A stretch of DNA of 20,136 nt from CAZSTA01 sp964609495 [NCBI: uncultured bacterium] (GTDB lineage: Bacteria; CAZSTA01): NCBI GenBank assembly GCA_964609495.1, contig CAZSTA010000034.1:1-20136 (forward strand), given 5' to 3'. Shown in pieces: positions 16,934 through 20,136 of the stretch (the first letter of the stretch is position 1; every line of letters starts with the position of its first letter). Made by a program: the position numbers and the translations under genes. The notes under the pieces are model-generated. The model saw only the letters and a program-made list of their open reading frames with translations, made no database searches and was not told the DNA's origin.

Positions 16934-18397
16934 TCAACTGATACTATCAACATCTATATCATACTTCTGCTTTAGCACCTTTAAGAAGACCTCGACTATG
17001 CGAGGGTCGAACTGGGTCCCTGCCGCCGCTTTCAACCTCCTAACCGCCTCTTCGGCAGATAAAGCTTTACGATAAGAGCGATCCGAGGTCATCGCATCAT
17101 AAGAATCTGCCACAGCTAGTATTCTAGCTTCCAGAGGTATTTCCTCTCCCCTCAATCCATCGGGATATCCAGTTCCATCATAATGCTCATGATGATGGCG
17201 GATATAAGCTATCCCAGAGTGCAGAAAATCTATCGGATTTAGAATGCTCTCGCCGATTACAGGATGGTACTTTATCATATTGAATTCCTCCTCCGTCAAT
17301 TTCCCATCCTTGTGCAAGATCTCCTCCGATATCCCGATCTTGCCCAGATCGTGTAACAAGGCCGCCTGCTTTAAGAGGCGAATCTCCTTCTCTGAAAAAT
17401 TAAGCTCCTCCGCGATCGCGGTGGAGTATCTCATCACCATATCCGAATGACCTCGAGTGTAAGGATCTTTAGCCTCTAAAGCCATCGTCAGAGAACGAAT
17501 AGTCTCGAAGTGATCCTTCTGGCTCTTCTCGTAAAGCTCAGCATTATTTATCGCTATAGCTACCTGCGCAGCCATAGCGGTTAATAATTCCTTCTCTTTG
17601 CTGGTAAAATCTCCATATCCCAGCCCTTCATCCCAGACTATCAAGAAACCGATAGCCTCATCCTTTATGATCAGAGGTAGGGAATAGGGGCTGATCCCGA
17701 TCTTGGAGTGAATGACCGATCTCATCCTTCCCGCCAGTTCATTCTCTTGGCTATCTAATCCGGAGAGCTCCCCTTCGATCTCGTCCTCCAGTTCCCGATA
17801 GAGATCCTCCTCTACTCCTCGCCTGGCTGAGAGGATGAACTTCCCTTCCCGGTCCTCATCCCTCAGGAAGAGGAGACATTTTCTCATCCTCACCAGTTCC
17901 TCTATAGAGAGAAAGATGAGATTGAATATCTTATCAGTCTCTATCTCGGAGGTTATCGCTTTATTTATCTCATTTAAGATCGCTAGCTCGGAAAGTTTAT
18001 CCTCTAACTCTTTCTTCTCCAGAGCCATCCTTTGCCAGTCTAAAGCTCGCTCGATTACTATACTCATCTCTTTAGGCTGAGGAGGTTTTACTATATAGTC
18101 ATAAGCTCCGCTCTTTATCGCTTCTACCGCGGTCTCAATCGTTGCCCGAGCAGTGAGGATTATGACCACTATCCTGGGATCTCTTACCTTTACCTTTCTA
18201 AGCAACTCTAATCCGCTCAAACCTGGCATCTCAAGGTCAGAGATCACAATATTAAAAAACTTGCTCCTCATCTCATCCAGAGCGGATAATCCGTCCTTGG
18301 CGGCAACAACATTATACTCCATCTCCATCAGTAAATCAGTCATCAACTGCCTTATTAGTTGACTATCATCCACTACTAAGATATCAGCTTTAGGCAT
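16934..18397 (-). CDS. HD-GYP response regulator with GAF domain (cyclic di-GMP phosphodiesterase type)
   Basis: A 487-residue regulator with three domains. The receiver (1-120) has acidic D10/D11, phospho-acceptor D54 in SDLEMPG, T82 and K104. A GAF-like sensor spans about 140-290. The HD-GYP domain (about 295-475) has H317, HDLGKIGI (349-356), H378, HHHEHYDGTGYP (401-412) and D431, a complete metal and catalytic set. Members hydrolyse cyclic di-GMP, so phosphorylation and the GAF ligand would tune that activity. The ATG at 18397 has GAGGT eight bases upstream. A MerR-type regulator gene lies 85 bp upstream on the same strand. No partner histidine kinase is in the window. The TGA stop is followed in frame by an unrelated solute-binding-protein tail. 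Confidence 0.93.
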   Translation of the reverse strand: MPKADILVVDDSQLIRQLMTDLLMEMEYNVVAAKDGLSALDEMRSKFFNIVISDLEMPGLSGLELLRKVKVRDPRIVVIILTARATIETAVEAIKSGAYDYIVKPPQPKEMSIVIERALDWQRMALEKKELEDKLSELAILNEINKAITSEIETDKIFNLIFLSIEELVRMRKCLLFLRDEDREGKFILSARRGVEEDLYRELEDEIEGELSGLDSQENELAGRMRSVIHSKIGISPYSLPLIIKDEAIGFLIVWDEGLGYGDFTSKEKELLTAMAAQVAIAINNAELYEKSQKDHFETIRSLTMALEAKDPYTRGHSDMVMRYSTAIAEELNFSEKEIRLLKQAALLHDLGKIGISEEILHKDGKLTEEEFNMIKYHPVIGESILNPIDFLHSGIAYIRHHHEHYDGTGYPDGLRGEEIPLEARILAVADSYDAMTSDRSYRKALSAEEAVRRLKAAAGTQFDPRIVEVFLKVLKQKYDIDVDSIS

Positions 18398-18482
18398 TGG
18401 ATTTTACCTCATTAAATGTTGTTCCCGAGCTCCGATCGATTTCAGAGATGGGAAGGAGGAAAGCTCTCTCTACCCGTAGTTA

Positions 18483-18728
18483 TCAAGTTGTCGGAGTTTC
18501 ACTTCCATCCAATATCTCCTTGATCTGAAGCAGAGTATAATTCTGCTCCTTCAAGGTCTTTATTCTGTTTAACCTGTCAAATACTTCCTCGGAGAACAAT
18601 CTATGTCCAGAATCGGTTCTCTCTGACTCCTTGATCAACCCGATCTGAGTGTAATTATGAATGACTTGTCTGGACAAGCCACTGTATTTCATAACCTCTC
18701 CGATCTTATAAAGCTTCTCTGGAAACAT
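18483..18728 (-). CDS. Small MerR-family transcriptional regulator
   Basis: An 81-residue protein that is nearly only the MerR DNA-binding domain. YKIGEVMKYSGLSRQVIHNY (7-26) is the helix-turn-helix, TDSGHRLFSEEVFDRL (38-53) the wing and second motif, and the end is a short helix, LLQIKEILDG. There is no effector-binding domain and no metal-binding cysteine, so it is a minimal regulator, as seen in several anaerobes. The ATG at 18728 has AAGGAGGG nine bases upstream. It lies between the LarA-family gene (110 bp before it) and the HD-GYP gene, all on one strand; what it controls is unknown. Confidence 0.9.
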   Translation of the reverse strand: MFPEKLYKIGEVMKYSGLSRQVIHNYTQIGLIKESERTDSGHRLFSEEVFDRLNRIKTLKEQNYTLLQIKEILDGSETPTT

Positions 18729-18838
18729 TACGCTTATCCCTCCTTAACACTAAGTCCTAGAAATAGCATCTCTCTATCATTGGACGCTATCGAGAGGGAA
18801 AGCTTCCATATTATCTATCCGAATTTGCAAATTACTCT

Positions 18839-20131
18839 TTATGTTAAGAGAATAGGTAAAGTCGAAATAGCATTGGGAACGACATGAACAGTGGCCTTGA
18901 CACCTTTTCGGGAGAAGGCGATCTCGAGCGCCTCCTCCATATCTTTGGCATGGAGGAGCTTCATCTCTTGCACTTGGTCAGGTATCTTTGTTCCAACAAA
19001 CATCACCTCAGCATAGCGCATCGTCCTCGCCACCATATAAGCCCGATGTTGCCCTGGACGACATCTCCCGCTACGCACTCTATTGATTATCTTATCTGGA
19101 GTGGCTTCTCTCATCATCTCGTAGAATCGCTGTTCTCCGAGTCCCTTCCCCACTCCTTCCTCACACTGAGCAGGGATTATTATCATTCCGCCCTTCTTAA
19201 CTATCGTCTCTTGACTGGCAGTCAAATAGGTAGCCGCCCGAGAAGCCTGATAAAGATTGCTATCCTTAGGATATCCAACTCCCCCGATAACTATATCAGC
19301 TTTTCGAGATACCTTAACCTTACATACCCTATCAGCAAAATCGACTCCTTCTCTGAAAGCCTCATACATACTACCTGCGACTGCCTTAACTACTTGACCC
19401 GCTTGATTCCTAATAACATTGATTATGAAAGTTAGCCCCACGGTTTGAGCAACCTCTTGAAGAGCTTTTTGAAAGGGATTATCATCGATCACACCCAGCC
19501 TAGTTCCTGGATCATCAAAGTATCTAGGGCTATGAGTATATTCTATAAATTCCTCTCCAGCTACTCCTACAGCCAATCCCTTGCTTCCCCCGCTATATCC
19601 CGCATAAAGATGAGGCTCTATAACTCCCGTAGATATTATCTCATAGGATTCGAAAACTTCATTATTAACGATAATGGGGGCTCCCGAGGAGGTCTTGCCT
19701 AGGTTGATCAGATTAGATTCATCCCTAGCATCGTGATTCACTATCCTGATTCTATCGAATATATCCTCTCCCAGATTCTCTTTTATCTCTTCATCTGTTC
19801 GGGGACGGTGCATCCCTGTTCCAATTACAATTGATATATCCTCATCCTTTACTCCTCCCTCATTCAGCTCCTTTACTATGAGAGGGACAATAATATCATC
19901 GGGACAAGAGCGAGTGAAATCGGTGGTTATAATAGCTATCTTATCTCTGGGAGAGACGACATCTCTTATTCTCTCTATACTAATAGGATTATATAGAGCT
20001 TGTTTTATAAGCTCTTCTGCACTACCCTCTGGTTCTATATTATCAGGTTGAATAACATCTAACAGATTCTTTTCGGGAATAGTAACTTCTAGCTCAGTTT
20101 TAGAATATGGAATCTTAACAACCTTTCCCAT
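18839..20131 (-). CDS. larA: LarA-family nickel-pincer-dependent racemase/epimerase
   Basis: This 430-residue protein matches LarA (DUF2088 N-terminal plus C-terminal domain), the enzyme that interconverts D- and L-lactate with a nickel-pincer nucleotide cofactor. The catalytic residues known from Lactiplantibacillus plantarum LarA fall at the same numbers here: H108 (GTGMHRP), H174 (EPHLYAG), K184 (SGGSKG), which holds the cofactor covalently, and H200 (YTHS), a nickel ligand. R74 lies in DFTRSCP. Members of this family also act on malate, hydroxyglutarate and sugar acids, so the substrate is not certain. The cofactor-making genes larB, larC and larE are not in the window. The start at 20131 is five bases from the window edge, so its ribosome-binding site cannot be fully seen. 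The MGKVVKIPYSKTELEV beginning fits the family. Confidence 0.9.
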   Translation of the reverse strand: MGKVVKIPYSKTELEVTIPEKNLLDVIQPDNIEPEGSAEELIKQALYNPISIERIRDVVSPRDKIAIITTDFTRSCPDDIIVPLIVKELNEGGVKDEDISIVIGTGMHRPRTDEEIKENLGEDIFDRIRIVNHDARDESNLINLGKTSSGAPIIVNNEVFESYEIISTGVIEPHLYAGYSGGSKGLAVGVAGEEFIEYTHSPRYFDDPGTRLGVIDDNPFQKALQEVAQTVGLTFIINVIRNQAGQVVKAVAGSMYEAFREGVDFADRVCKVKVSRKADIVIGGVGYPKDSNLYQASRAATYLTASQETIVKKGGMIIIPAQCEEGVGKGLGEQRFYEMMREATPDKIINRVRSGRCRPGQHRAYMVARTMRYAEVMFVGTKIPDQVQEMKLLHAKDMEEALEIAFSRKGVKATVHVVPNAISTLPILLT

Positions 20132-20136
20132 CTTAT

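Noticed and set aside
1-20136. CRISPR array, tRNA, rRNA, prophage or insertion-sequence transposase
   Set aside because: No regularly spaced direct repeats, cloverleaf genes, rRNA stretches or transposase domains were seen on either strand.

Overview
The window looks like chromosomal DNA of an anaerobic bacterium, probably from an uncultivated lineage. Strong AGGAGG-type Shine-Dalgarno sites, classical TTGACA/TATAAT promoters and a bacterial SECIS element place it in Bacteria. The gene content is a selenocysteine formate dehydrogenase with NuoE/NuoF-like partners, the NADH sensor Rex, corrinoid-type URO-D methyltransferase homologues and a nickel-pincer racemase. This suggests a formate- or C1-handling fermentative or acetogenic lifestyle. 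I cannot assign a phylum from the sequence alone.

Layout: 1-262 (-) is the N-terminal part of an unrecognised protein running off the window. 263-877 is a long non-coding stretch with two GC-rich palindromes and a promoter. 878-2161 (+) is a URO-D superfamily protein, separated by a hairpin from the convergent redox cluster. That cluster lies on the minus strand, in transcription order: rex (9286-8636), an orphan DNA methyltransferase (about 8573-7635), a NuoE-like subunit (7576-7088), a HydB/NuoF-like subunit (7049-5199) and the catalytic formate dehydrogenase fdhA (5049-2317). fdhA looks like two genes, but it is one reading frame interrupted by an in-frame TGA at 3993-3991. This TGA sits exactly where formate dehydrogenases carry selenocysteine, and a SECIS hairpin follows it. 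The three subunits together would make an NAD(P)-linked formate dehydrogenase/CO2 reductase, plausibly controlled by redox through Rex.

Divergent from rex is proB (9522-10625, +, glutamate 5-kinase). From 10634 to the window end everything is on the minus strand: a flippase-like membrane protein, a secreted HEAT-repeat/VCBS-like protein co-oriented with and 28 bp downstream of a second URO-D protein, a BNR/Asp-box sialidase-like protein, a truncated tail of an ABC sugar-binding protein ending in a terminator, an HD-GYP response regulator, a small MerR regulator, and a LarA-family racemase at the end.

The most noteworthy items are the recoded fdhA, a perfect 22-bp dyad just upstream of the nuoE-like gene, the solute-binding-protein remnant in frame after the HD-GYP stop codon, and a methyltransferase between Rex and the formate dehydrogenase genes. 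I did not find a clearly novel multi-gene system.
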